From an uncultured Blastocatellia bacterium (lineage in GTDB: Bacteria > Acidobacteriota > Blastocatellia > Chloracidobacteriales > Chloracidobacteriaceae), in assembly GCA_937934745.1 (NCBI GenBank), contig CALGZC010000033.1, positions 1 to 64,000 of the forward strand: a DNA stretch of 64,000 nucleotides, read 5' to 3'. Shown here one piece after another: positions 16,305 through 24,057 of the stretch; position 1 is the first letter of the stretch; every line of letters starts with the position of its first letter. The notes beneath the pieces are model-generated. The model was not told the DNA's origin. It was given only the letters and a program-made list of their open reading frames with translations, and made no database searches. A program made the translations under genes and the position numbers.

Positions 16305-17786
16305 TCACGAAGAACAGCTCACTTCAAGCCGTTTGCCCCAATCAGGCGGTGGTTCGGCGTAGCGCGCTTGCGTCGGCTGCTCGTCATAGGGTCGGCGTAG
16401 GACGTCTAAGAGGCGTTCGATTTCCGTGAAATCGCCCTCCTGGGCGCGTTCAATTGCCAGATGGGCGAGGTAATTGCGCAGAATATACTTCGGATTGACG
16501 GCCCGCATGCGCCGGTGGCGCTCCGGCGTCGGTAGCCCGTCCTGCGCCAACCGTGCGCCGTAACGGTCAAGCCAGGCGGCAACGGCCGCACGGTCCACAA
16601 AGACATCCTGCAAACGGGCATTCGCCGGATGGGCCGGATCCTCAGGCACAACCTCTGACAGGCGGCGAAATGCGATGGTGTAATCGGCCCGGTTGCGCTC
16701 CAGCAATGTCAACCAATCTACCAGTAACTCGGTATCTTCAGGGCGTCGGTTGACCAACCCAAGCTTGGCGAGCATCAGTCGCTCATACTCGGCAAAAAAC
16801 ACGTCGCGGAAGGTATCCAGAATCGCAGCCAGTCGCTCACGCGGAACAAACGTCGCAAATGTCTGAGCAAGGCACTGTAAGTTCCACAGGGCAATCCCCG
16901 GTTGCCGAGCAAAGGCATAGCGTCCGGTGACGTCCGAGTGGTTGCAAATGAAATGCGGATCATAGTCGTCCAGGAAGCCAAATGGGCCGTAGTCGAGCGT
17001 CAGACCTAGAATGGACATGTTATCCGTGTTGAGTACACCGTGGGCAAAGCCGACCGCTTGCCACTGCGCGACGAGCCGCGCCGTACGCACCGTCACTTCC
17101 TGGAGCAATCCTGCCAATCGCTCCTCTATCGCCAACGCACATCGGTCAGGGAAGAACTGCTCGATGACGTAATTGGCCAGGCGCGCCACGTCCTCTGCAC
17201 GACGGCGATAGAAAAAAACCTCGAACGAACCGAATCGGACATGCGTCGGTGCCAATCGTACCAACACTGCTCCGCGTTCCACGGTTTCCCGATACACCGG
17301 CTCGTCGCTGCCCAGGATGCACAGGGCGCGCGTTGTCGGAATGCCAAGCGCATGCATGGCTTCGCTACAGAGATATTCCCGAATGGTCGAACGTAACACG
17401 GCGCGCCCGTCGCCGAAGCGTGAATAGGGCGTGCGTCCGCTGCCTTTGAGCTGGAGGTCCCACTTTTCGCCACGTGCGTTCCGCACTTCGCCGAGCAGGA
17501 GGGCGCGTCCATCGCCTAGCTGTGGTACATAGACGCCGAACTGATGACCGGCATACAGTGTGGCAATCGGATCGCTGTTGGGCAGCCGCTTCTCGCCGTT
17601 GAAGTACGCAACGAAGTCGGGCCGGTTTGCCTCGGCCGGGTCGAGGTCAAGGAGCGCACTTGCCTCGGCGTTGAAGGCAACCAGTCGTGCGTTGCGCAGC
17701 GGTTCCGGCGCGACGCGGCTGTAATAATCTTCCGGCAGTCTGACATACGTGTTTTCAAACACCAGCGTCTCAAGGGTGCGTGACAA
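16305..17786 (-). CDS. selO: SelO/YdiU-family pseudokinase, protein adenylyltransferase
   Basis: SelO proteins transfer AMP from ATP to Ser, Thr or Tyr of target proteins and act in oxidative-stress responses. Family motifs are clear: YAGHQFGVYVPQLGDGRALLLGE, QLKGSGRTPYSRFGDGRAVLRSTIREYL, then GVLNTDNMSILGLTLDYGPFGFLDDYDP (the kinase-like active site with Asn and Asp ligands). I chose TTG 17786 as start because AAGGAG (17801-17796) sits nine bases upstream, giving 493 residues and an N-terminus MSRTLETLVFENTYVRLP that matches the family. An earlier TTG at 17894 adds 36 residues with no family similarity. The C-terminal Cys of some SelO proteins (a selenocysteine site in others) may correspond to LEVSCSS here. 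Confidence 0.92.
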   Translation of the reverse strand: MSRTLETLVFENTYVRLPEDYYSRVAPEPLRNARLVAFNAEASALLDLDPAEANRPDFVAYFNGEKRLPNSDPIATLYAGHQFGVYVPQLGDGRALLLGEVRNARGEKWDLQLKGSGRTPYSRFGDGRAVLRSTIREYLCSEAMHALGIPTTRALCILGSDEPVYRETVERGAVLVRLAPTHVRFGSFEVFFYRRRAEDVARLANYVIEQFFPDRCALAIEERLAGLLQEVTVRTARLVAQWQAVGFAHGVLNTDNMSILGLTLDYGPFGFLDDYDPHFICNHSDVTGRYAFARQPGIALWNLQCLAQTFATFVPRERLAAILDTFRDVFFAEYERLMLAKLGLVNRRPEDTELLVDWLTLLERNRADYTIAFRRLSEVVPEDPAHPANARLQDVFVDRAAVAAWLDRYGARLAQDGLPTPERHRRMRAVNPKYILRNYLAHLAIERAQEGDFTEIERLLDVLRRPYDEQPTQARYAEPPPDWGKRLEVSCSS

Positions 17787-17908
17787 AGCGGGAGACTCCT
17801 TATCGTTGGATCGGCGCGGAACGCTGCGGCTTGCGACCGGGACGCGCCGGAGAGTGAACACCGGGTATTGAAACCGGTAGGTGTGCCAAAACAAAGTGAC
17901 TTTGCCGT

Positions 17909-18823
17909 ATGGAAACCCTGATCCAACAACTCATCAACGGACTGGCGCTGGGTAGCATTTATGCCCTGATTGCCCTCGGCTACACCATGGTCTATGGGGT
18001 TTTGCGCCTGATTAACTTTGCCCACGGCGACGTGTATATGCTGGGAACCTTCGCCGGTTACTACACGGCGCTGCGCTTTGGCTTCTCAGAGGCTGCACCG
18101 TCATTTGTACGGGCTGCGCTCCTCCTGCTCGTGGCGATGGTCGTCTGCGCCGTTGCCGGACTGACCATCGAACGATTGGCCTACCGTCCAGTTCGTCAGG
18201 CCTCGCGGCTGACGGCCCTGATTACTGCCATCGGTGTTTCACTGTTTCTGGAGAACGTAGGACAAATCATCTTTGGGGCAAACCCTAAGTTTTTTCCGCA
18301 GGTTCTACCGCCACAACAGTTTCCGGTCTATGGGGCAGTGGTCATCACCACGCCCGACCTGGCCATTCTGGGGGCTTCGCTCATCCTCACAATTGGGCTT
18401 CACCGGCTTGTTCACCACACCGCTTTTGGACGTGCAATGCGTGCCATAGCGCACGATCTCGACACGGCTAAGTTGATGGGAATTGATACAAATCGGGTTA
18501 TTGCACTGACCTTTGCCATCGGATCGGCACTGGCTGCTGCCGCCGGAGTACTCGTGGCGCTACGTTATCCGAAGTTTGACCCGCTGATCGGCGTCACCAC
18601 CGGTCTCAAGGCCTTTATCGCTGCCGTTCTCGGCGGCATCGGCAACGTCAGCGGGGCAGTGCTGGGGGGCGTTATCATCGGCCTGGCCGAAACGATGGCC
18701 ACCGGTTATCTGCCGGCTACCCTCAACCCCTACAAAGACGCCGTTGCGTTTGCCATTCTGGTCGCCGTGTTGCTTGTCCGCCCGACGGGGATTCTGGGAA
18801 CGACGGCGCCGGAGAAAGTCTAA
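17909..18823 (+). CDS. livH: LivH-type branched-chain amino acid ABC transporter permease
   Basis: The 304-residue inner-membrane protein belongs to the LivH permease family. It starts LIQQLINGLALGSIYALIALGYTMVYGVLRLINFAHGD, the characteristic first segment, and contains RAMRAIAHDLDTAKLMGID, the loop that contacts the ATPase. The usual partners (LivM, LivG, LivF and a binding protein) are not adjacent: upstream is the divergent selO and downstream the convergent pgl. It may work with partners encoded elsewhere; some relatives carry urea or short amides rather than amino acids. Start ATG 17909 has only a weak ribosome binding site. Confidence 0.88.
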   Translation: METLIQQLINGLALGSIYALIALGYTMVYGVLRLINFAHGDVYMLGTFAGYYTALRFGFSEAAPSFVRAALLLLVAMVVCAVAGLTIERLAYRPVRQASRLTALITAIGVSLFLENVGQIIFGANPKFFPQVLPPQQFPVYGAVVITTPDLAILGASLILTIGLHRLVHHTAFGRAMRAIAHDLDTAKLMGIDTNRVIALTFAIGSALAAAAGVLVALRYPKFDPLIGVTTGLKAFIAAVLGGIGNVSGAVLGGVIIGLAETMATGYLPATLNPYKDAVAFAILVAVLLVRPTGILGTTAPEKV

Positions 18824-18967
18824 GCAAGCCGGGGCGGTCGCTTTTGGCAATGGTCGTTTTGCAGTTAGTTTTTGCGGCTGGTTTGGTGGTGACACAGACG
18901 CGGTGGCGCGCCGCCGGTACACACACAACCCAATCCACACGTCGTCAAACCGACGGCCAAGCACTGC

Positions 18968-19717
18968 CTAAACCGGTTCTGCCGTCTGAACCAATTCTGC
19001 CGGGAGTTGAGCCGCTGCATCGGCCGTAACCAGCCACGTCAGGGTGCCCTGCGACGGATGGATCATCTGCGACGGATAATGACAATGCTGATCGCCGACA
19101 AGCACCTCCCGCAGCACGTTTGCCTTTTCGCTACCGATGACGAAAAACTCGACGGCGTGGGCAGCATTAATCAGCGGAGCAGTAAAAGTAATGCGCGTTG
19201 TCTTGAGCTGCGGCACGTCGTTGGCGACCACCTTGGCTTCGGTTTCTGCCAGCGCCGCTGTGCCGGGAAACAGGGATGCCGTATGCCCGTCCTCCCCCAT
19301 CCCAAGGTGGATGAGATCAAATCGCGGCAGCTCGCCGTTGAAAAATGCCTGCAAGCCGGCATTGTAGCGCGTCGCCGCCTCGGAAGGTGACAGCTCGCCT
19401 TCAATGCGGTGAATGTTCTCGGCGGGAATGGCCAGCGGTCGGAGAAGATTTTCCTGCGCCAGGCGAAAATTGCTGTCCGGGTGGTCAGGCGGGACGCACC
19501 GCTCATCCCCCCAGAAGAAATGCACTGCGCGCCAGTTGATATGCTCGGCGAACACCGGCATTGCAAGATAGCGAAAGATGACGCGCGGCGTCTTGCCTCC
19601 AGAAAGAACCACGGCAAAACGTCCACGCGCGTCAATCGATAACGCAGCATGCGTTATAAATGACGCGGCAGCATGCTGGGCGAGTGATTCAGGGTCTGGA
19701 AAGATGTGAATCTTCAA
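18968..19717 (-). CDS. pgl: 6-phosphogluconolactonase
   Basis: The enzyme hydrolyses 6-phosphogluconolactone, the second step of the oxidative pentose-phosphate pathway. It belongs to the DevB/SOL family: VVLSGGKTPRVIFRYLA, INWRAVHFFWGDERCVPPDHPDSNF, and LGMGEDGHTASLFPG are all typical. It has 249 residues. It is the last gene of the minus-strand tkt to pgl cluster, six bases after opcA, so co-translation with opcA is likely. It converges on livH. Confidence 0.92.
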   Translation of the reverse strand: MKIHIFPDPESLAQHAAASFITHAALSIDARGRFAVVLSGGKTPRVIFRYLAMPVFAEHINWRAVHFFWGDERCVPPDHPDSNFRLAQENLLRPLAIPAENIHRIEGELSPSEAATRYNAGLQAFFNGELPRFDLIHLGMGEDGHTASLFPGTAALAETEAKVVANDVPQLKTTRITFTAPLINAAHAVEFFVIGSEKANVLREVLVGDQHCHYPSQMIHPSQGTLTWLVTADAAAQLPAELVQTAEPV

Positions 19718-19723
19718 GGTTTT

Positions 19724-20887
19724 TTACGTTGTCTGCGCGTCAAGCTTGAGTTCGTTGATGACATCGAGCGCCATCCGCAGTGCGCGCTCATAGGGTTTTG
19801 AGCGGCCGAAGATTTCAACTTCGCGCGTCATGAGGCGGGCATCGGTAAGTGCGGGAAGGGTAATGGTCGTGTGATGACGTGCCCCTTGGGTGATGTTCAC
19901 TGTCGTTGTGTAGAGCAAATCGGTTCCCTGCGTCGGCTGACAAACGACCTGGAAAAGAGCCGGCGCAGGCCGTTCGGCACTTAGCGTTACTGCTGTCAGC
20001 TCGCGCTGTGGTAAACGGCTGTCCGTCTGCGGTTCAATCGTGAGGGTGACACGCCGCCGAGCGGCCCGAAAGCGCAGCTCGGCCTGGTGCGGCGTAATTG
20101 CGTATGCGTCTTTGAGTTTCCAATCGAGCTGGGCTATGAGAAAACCGGCGAGGAGGAGTGTCTGCATCGGTAGTCCCGGCGACTCATCATCTTTGGCATA
20201 GGTGATGCTAACGCGCGTTATCTCGGATAAGTACTGCGTTAGATCGGGTGCGTCAAAGAGTCCGGCAATAAGATCTCTCCAGCGTGTCAGGCGTGTCCAG
20301 TTGAGGTCACTGAATGCAGCCCGGCGGCGCGTCTCAAGAACAAAAGCGGCCAGCTCTGAGGCGAGGGGGTCCCGGTGCGTTAGCCCACGGCTATCAACAA
20401 TGACGCGATCTACTTCGGGTAAAAAGTCACCAAAGTATTTCTCACGCAGAGTTTGTACATCTCTCCACCAGAGAAACACGGGGAGGTCAGGCGCAATCAG
20501 CGGCGCAACGGTTCGTGCCAGGTATTTGATGGCTGCACCGCTGACCGAGACGCGAATTTCCTCGCAGCATACCTGTCGCCTGTGGTCGTCTAAGTGACAG
20601 TGGGATGCAATCCAGGCCTGGGCGTCCGGGGCATTGCCGGCCGGGTTGGCATGGACAATGATGGCGCGGCAGGGCGCAGATGCTGTTATGTGGGCGACGA
20701 TGTCCGAAACCTCGCCGATACAACTTTCGTCGGTGGTGAAGACGAGTAGGTTTAGCAGGCAAACGCGTAAGACGGCTGCGCCGGCGTCGCCCTCATGAGC
20801 TGCCGCTTTCCACAGTTCGGTCAACTCGCGTTCAATGGCCGCCACATCTACCTGGCGGCGGCGTTCGATATCTTCAACAATCCCCAT
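19724..20887 (-). CDS. opcA: Glucose-6-phosphate dehydrogenase assembly protein OpcA
   Basis: OpcA binds and activates glucose-6-phosphate dehydrogenase in cyanobacteria and actinobacteria. The 387-residue protein has the family core VCLLNLLVFTTDESCIGEV, then IIVHANP, CCEEIRVSVSG, LPVFLWWRD, FGDFLPEVDRVIVDSRG and LLAGFLIAQLDWKL. It lies 17 bases after zwf and six before pgl, exactly the context known in other phyla. In cyanobacteria the activity is redox-controlled through cysteines near the C-terminus; I see no Cys in the last 50 residues here, so that form of control is not evident. The name is secure from sequence and context; regulation is inference. Confidence 0.9.
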   Translation of the reverse strand: MGIVEDIERRRQVDVAAIERELTELWKAAAHEGDAGAAVLRVCLLNLLVFTTDESCIGEVSDIVAHITASAPCRAIIVHANPAGNAPDAQAWIASHCHLDDHRRQVCCEEIRVSVSGAAIKYLARTVAPLIAPDLPVFLWWRDVQTLREKYFGDFLPEVDRVIVDSRGLTHRDPLASELAAFVLETRRRAAFSDLNWTRLTRWRDLIAGLFDAPDLTQYLSEITRVSITYAKDDESPGLPMQTLLLAGFLIAQLDWKLKDAYAITPHQAELRFRAARRRVTLTIEPQTDSRLPQRELTAVTLSAERPAPALFQVVCQPTQGTDLLYTTTVNITQGARHHTTITLPALTDARLMTREVEIFGRSKPYERALRMALDVINELKLDAQTT

Positions 20888-20904
20888 CGGTCTGTTCTCC
20901 CACC

Positions 20905-22437
20905 TCAGAGCCGCCGCCAGGTGCGTCCTTCCTCCAGCAGTTGATCGGCTGCTTCCGGCCCCCAGGTTCCGGCTTCATAGAAGTGCAGGTTGCGTTCACC
21001 ACTTGCCGCCCAATGGTCGAGGATCGGCATCACGAGCGCCCAACCGGTTTCCACCATGTCGCGACGTGTGAAAAGTGTTGCATCGCCAAACATGCAGTCC
21101 AGCAACAACCGCTCATAAGCTTCTGACGATCGGACGCCAAATGATGTGCCGTAGCGAAACTCCATGTTGACGGAGCGCAGGTGAATGGCATGGCCCGGCA
21201 GCTTGGCTGCCAATCGCAGGGTGAGTCCTTCATCGGGCTGGATTTTCATCACGAGCAGGTTTGGCTCCTGGAGATCGGCTTCGGTGGTTGTAAATAACCG
21301 CATCGGAACTTGGCGAAACTGGACCGCAATTTCGGCTGCGCGTTTGGTCATCCGCTTGCCGGAGCGCAGATAAAATGGCACCCCTGCCCACCGCCAGTTG
21401 TCGATTTCGAGCTTGACGGCTGCATACGTTTCGGTTGTGGACGTGGGGCTAACCCCTTCCTCCTCGCGGTAGCCAGGGACGATTTTGCCGCCGACCCAAC
21501 CGGCCGTGTACTGCCCCCGTACGGCGTGGGCATCCACGGCATCGCGCGGGATCGGGCGGATGGCCCTGGCAACCTTGACGGCCTCATCCCGGATGGCGTT
21601 GGCATCAAGCGAAGTCGGTGGTTCCATCGCGACCAGCGCCAGCAACTGGAGTAAGTGATTCTGGAGCATGTCGCGAACCGCACCGGAACCTTCGTAGTAG
21701 CCGCCGCGCCCCTCAACACCGACCACTTCAGCGGCGGTGATCTGTACGTGGTCAATGTAGCGCCGATTCCAGACCGGCTCGAAAATACCGTTGGCAAACC
21801 GCATGACAACAATGTTCTGGACGGTTTCCTTCGCCCGGTAGTGGTCAATGCGGTAGACCTGATCCTCATCGAAGATGCGCCCGACGTGCGCATTGAGTTC
21901 ACGCGCCGTCTGAAGGTCGTAGCCGATGGGTTTTTCAATAATGATGCGAGTCCAACTCCCCGGCGCACTGCGCGCGAGTCCAGATGCCCCCAGGGCATCC
22001 ATAATCGGCCCGATCAGACTCGGCGGGGTAGAGAGGTAAAAAATCCGGTTGCCCCCCGTGCCACGCTCGGCATCAATCGTGGCGAGCCGAGCTTTGAGCC
22101 GCTCGTAGCCTGCCGGGTCGTCATATCCGCCCTGGCAGTAGAAGAGTCCGGCGGCAAAGCTCGCCCACTCGGCACCGGTCGGCGGCCCCGAGCTGGAAAA
22201 CTCGGTTACGGCATCAAACATCTGGGCGCGTAGCGCCTCATCGCTGAGGGGACTGCGCGCATAGCCGACCATGGAAAACCCACCGGGTAGCCACCGTTCA
22301 CGGGCGAGGTTGAAGAGCGCCGGAACGAGCTTGCGTTTGGCCAGATCGCCCGACGCGCCGAAGATAACAATGGTACAGGGATCGGGGGTGCGTTCCACGC
22401 GCGCTTCCTCGCGCAGAGGATTCCACGTATTTGCCAT
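20905..22437 (-). CDS. zwf: Glucose-6-phosphate 1-dehydrogenase
   Basis: The enzyme oxidises glucose 6-phosphate to the lactone and makes NADPH. The coenzyme-binding motif is GASGDLAKRKLVPALFNL, and the catalytic motif RIDHYRAKETVQNI carries the active-site His and Lys. The C-terminal half with IQPDEGLTLRLAAKLPG is typical. At 510 residues it is full length. It is followed closely by its partner opcA. ATG 22437 is the natural start. Confidence 0.95.
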   Translation of the reverse strand: MANTWNPLREEARVERTPDPCTIVIFGASGDLAKRKLVPALFNLARERWLPGGFSMVGYARSPLSDEALRAQMFDAVTEFSSSGPPTGAEWASFAAGLFYCQGGYDDPAGYERLKARLATIDAERGTGGNRIFYLSTPPSLIGPIMDALGASGLARSAPGSWTRIIIEKPIGYDLQTARELNAHVGRIFDEDQVYRIDHYRAKETVQNIVVMRFANGIFEPVWNRRYIDHVQITAAEVVGVEGRGGYYEGSGAVRDMLQNHLLQLLALVAMEPPTSLDANAIRDEAVKVARAIRPIPRDAVDAHAVRGQYTAGWVGGKIVPGYREEEGVSPTSTTETYAAVKLEIDNWRWAGVPFYLRSGKRMTKRAAEIAVQFRQVPMRLFTTTEADLQEPNLLVMKIQPDEGLTLRLAAKLPGHAIHLRSVNMEFRYGTSFGVRSSEAYERLLLDCMFGDATLFTRRDMVETGWALVMPILDHWAASGERNLHFYEAGTWGPEAADQLLEEGRTWRRL

Positions 22438-22538
22438 GGGGTGTTACTCCCGAAGGCGCCGGGCGCACCAGACGGCGGACCGGCGCCGGACTGTCAGCCG
22501 CAAAGGGGTTGTGAACCGGAAGACTTGCGTGAGCAGAC

Positions 22539-23972
22539 TTACGTGATCAGTGCTTTCCAGTCAGTGTGAATCGAGCCGGCTTCTGGCCGATCAAGGCGTT
22601 CATACGTGTGTGCGCCGAAAAAGTCACGCTGTGCCTGCGTGAGGTTCTGGGGCAGCCGCGCCGTGCGATAGCTGTCGAAGTAGGCCAGGCTCGCGTTCAT
22701 TGCCGGGAGGGGGATGCCGGCCAGGGCGCCGAGACTGACCACCGTTCGCCAACCGGTCTGGGCCTCGGTCAGCCACCGGTTGAGGTCTGGGTCAAGCAGT
22801 AGGTTGGGCAGGTCGGGCTGCCGCTGATAGGCCTGTTTGATTTTGTCGAGCAGCTGCGCCCGGATAATGCAGCCACCCTTCCAAATGCGGCTGATGTCGC
22901 TCAACTTGAGGCGCCAGTCATAGACTCGCGAGGCGGTGGAAAGCAGCGCCATGCCCTGGGCGTAAGAGCAGATTTTGCTGGCGTAGAGCGCATGGTGAAC
23001 AAGGATGATAAAATCTTTCAAATCAGGCATTTCTGGCGATGTCGGCGGGCCGACAATGATCTGTTCGGCTGCCTCCCGCTCGGCTTTGAGCGCCGACAGT
23101 AGGCGGGCGTCCAGGGCTGCCTGGATGGTCGGAATGGGGACTTCCAGGTCCAGCGCCGCCGTCACGGTCCATTTTCCCGTCCCTTTTTGCCCGGCCTTGT
23201 CGAGCACCAGCTCGACCAGCGGCTGCTCGGTTTCTGGGTCTACGGCGCGGAAAATCTGCGCCGTAATTTCAATCAGAAATGACTGCAACACCCCTTCGTT
23301 CCAAGCCGCAAAAACGGCGGCCAGTTCGAGGGCGCTGAGGCGACCGATGCGCTTGAGCAGGTCATAGGCTTCGGCAATCAGCTGCATGTCGCCGTACTCA
23401 ATGCCGTTGTGGACCATCTTGACGAAATGGCCCGCGCCGTCGGGACCGATGTAGGTCACACAGGGACCGTCATCGACCTGAGCTGCAATTGCTTCCCAGA
23501 TCGGGCGGAGCTGTTCATAGGCTTCCCGGTCGCCGCCCGGCATCAGCGAAGGCCCCCAGCGGGCGCCGTCCTCACCGCCGGAAACGCCGCAGCCGATGAA
23601 GTACAGGCCTTCTGCTTTGAGCGCTTTGGCGCGCCGAATCGTGTCGTGGTAGAGGGCGTTCCCGCCGTCAACAATGATGTCGCCCGGTTCGAGGTAGGGC
23701 TTGAGCTGCTCAATTGTCCAGTCGGTCGCCGCGCCGGCTTTGACCAGGAGCATGATCTTGCGCGGGCGCGCCAGCGCCGCCACGAAATCCTGCGGGCTGC
23801 GCGTTGGAATAAACTTTTTGTGCGGACCGACCGTTGCCATAAAACTGTCCACCCGCGCCGGATCGCGGTTCCAGACGGCGACGGTAAAACCATGGCACTC
23901 CATGTTTTGCGCCAGGTTAGCCCCCATGACTGCCAAGCCGATCAGCCCGATGTCGGCTAATTGTTCCGCCAT
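22539..23972 (-). CDS. gnd: 6-phosphogluconate dehydrogenase (decarboxylating)
   Basis: The enzyme converts 6-phosphogluconate to ribulose 5-phosphate, CO2 and NADPH. The NADP fold starts GLIGLAVMGANLAQNM; the substrate-binding motif is GCGVSGGEDGARWGPSLMPGG; and KMVHNGIEYGDMQLIAEAYDLL carries the catalytic Lys and Glu. With 477 residues it is the long, dimeric form. It lies between the tal-pgi fusion and zwf, 101 bases from zwf. Confidence 0.95.
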   Translation of the reverse strand: MAEQLADIGLIGLAVMGANLAQNMECHGFTVAVWNRDPARVDSFMATVGPHKKFIPTRSPQDFVAALARPRKIMLLVKAGAATDWTIEQLKPYLEPGDIIVDGGNALYHDTIRRAKALKAEGLYFIGCGVSGGEDGARWGPSLMPGGDREAYEQLRPIWEAIAAQVDDGPCVTYIGPDGAGHFVKMVHNGIEYGDMQLIAEAYDLLKRIGRLSALELAAVFAAWNEGVLQSFLIEITAQIFRAVDPETEQPLVELVLDKAGQKGTGKWTVTAALDLEVPIPTIQAALDARLLSALKAEREAAEQIIVGPPTSPEMPDLKDFIILVHHALYASKICSYAQGMALLSTASRVYDWRLKLSDISRIWKGGCIIRAQLLDKIKQAYQRQPDLPNLLLDPDLNRWLTEAQTGWRTVVSLGALAGIPLPAMNASLAYFDSYRTARLPQNLTQAQRDFFGAHTYERLDRPEAGSIHTDWKALIT

Positions 23973-24057
23973 GTCAGCCTCACTTTCCTGAAAACATCAT
24001 CACCTGCGATCCGGGCGGTGCATTGGAGTGACTGCCCACAAACACACCGCCCCGCCG

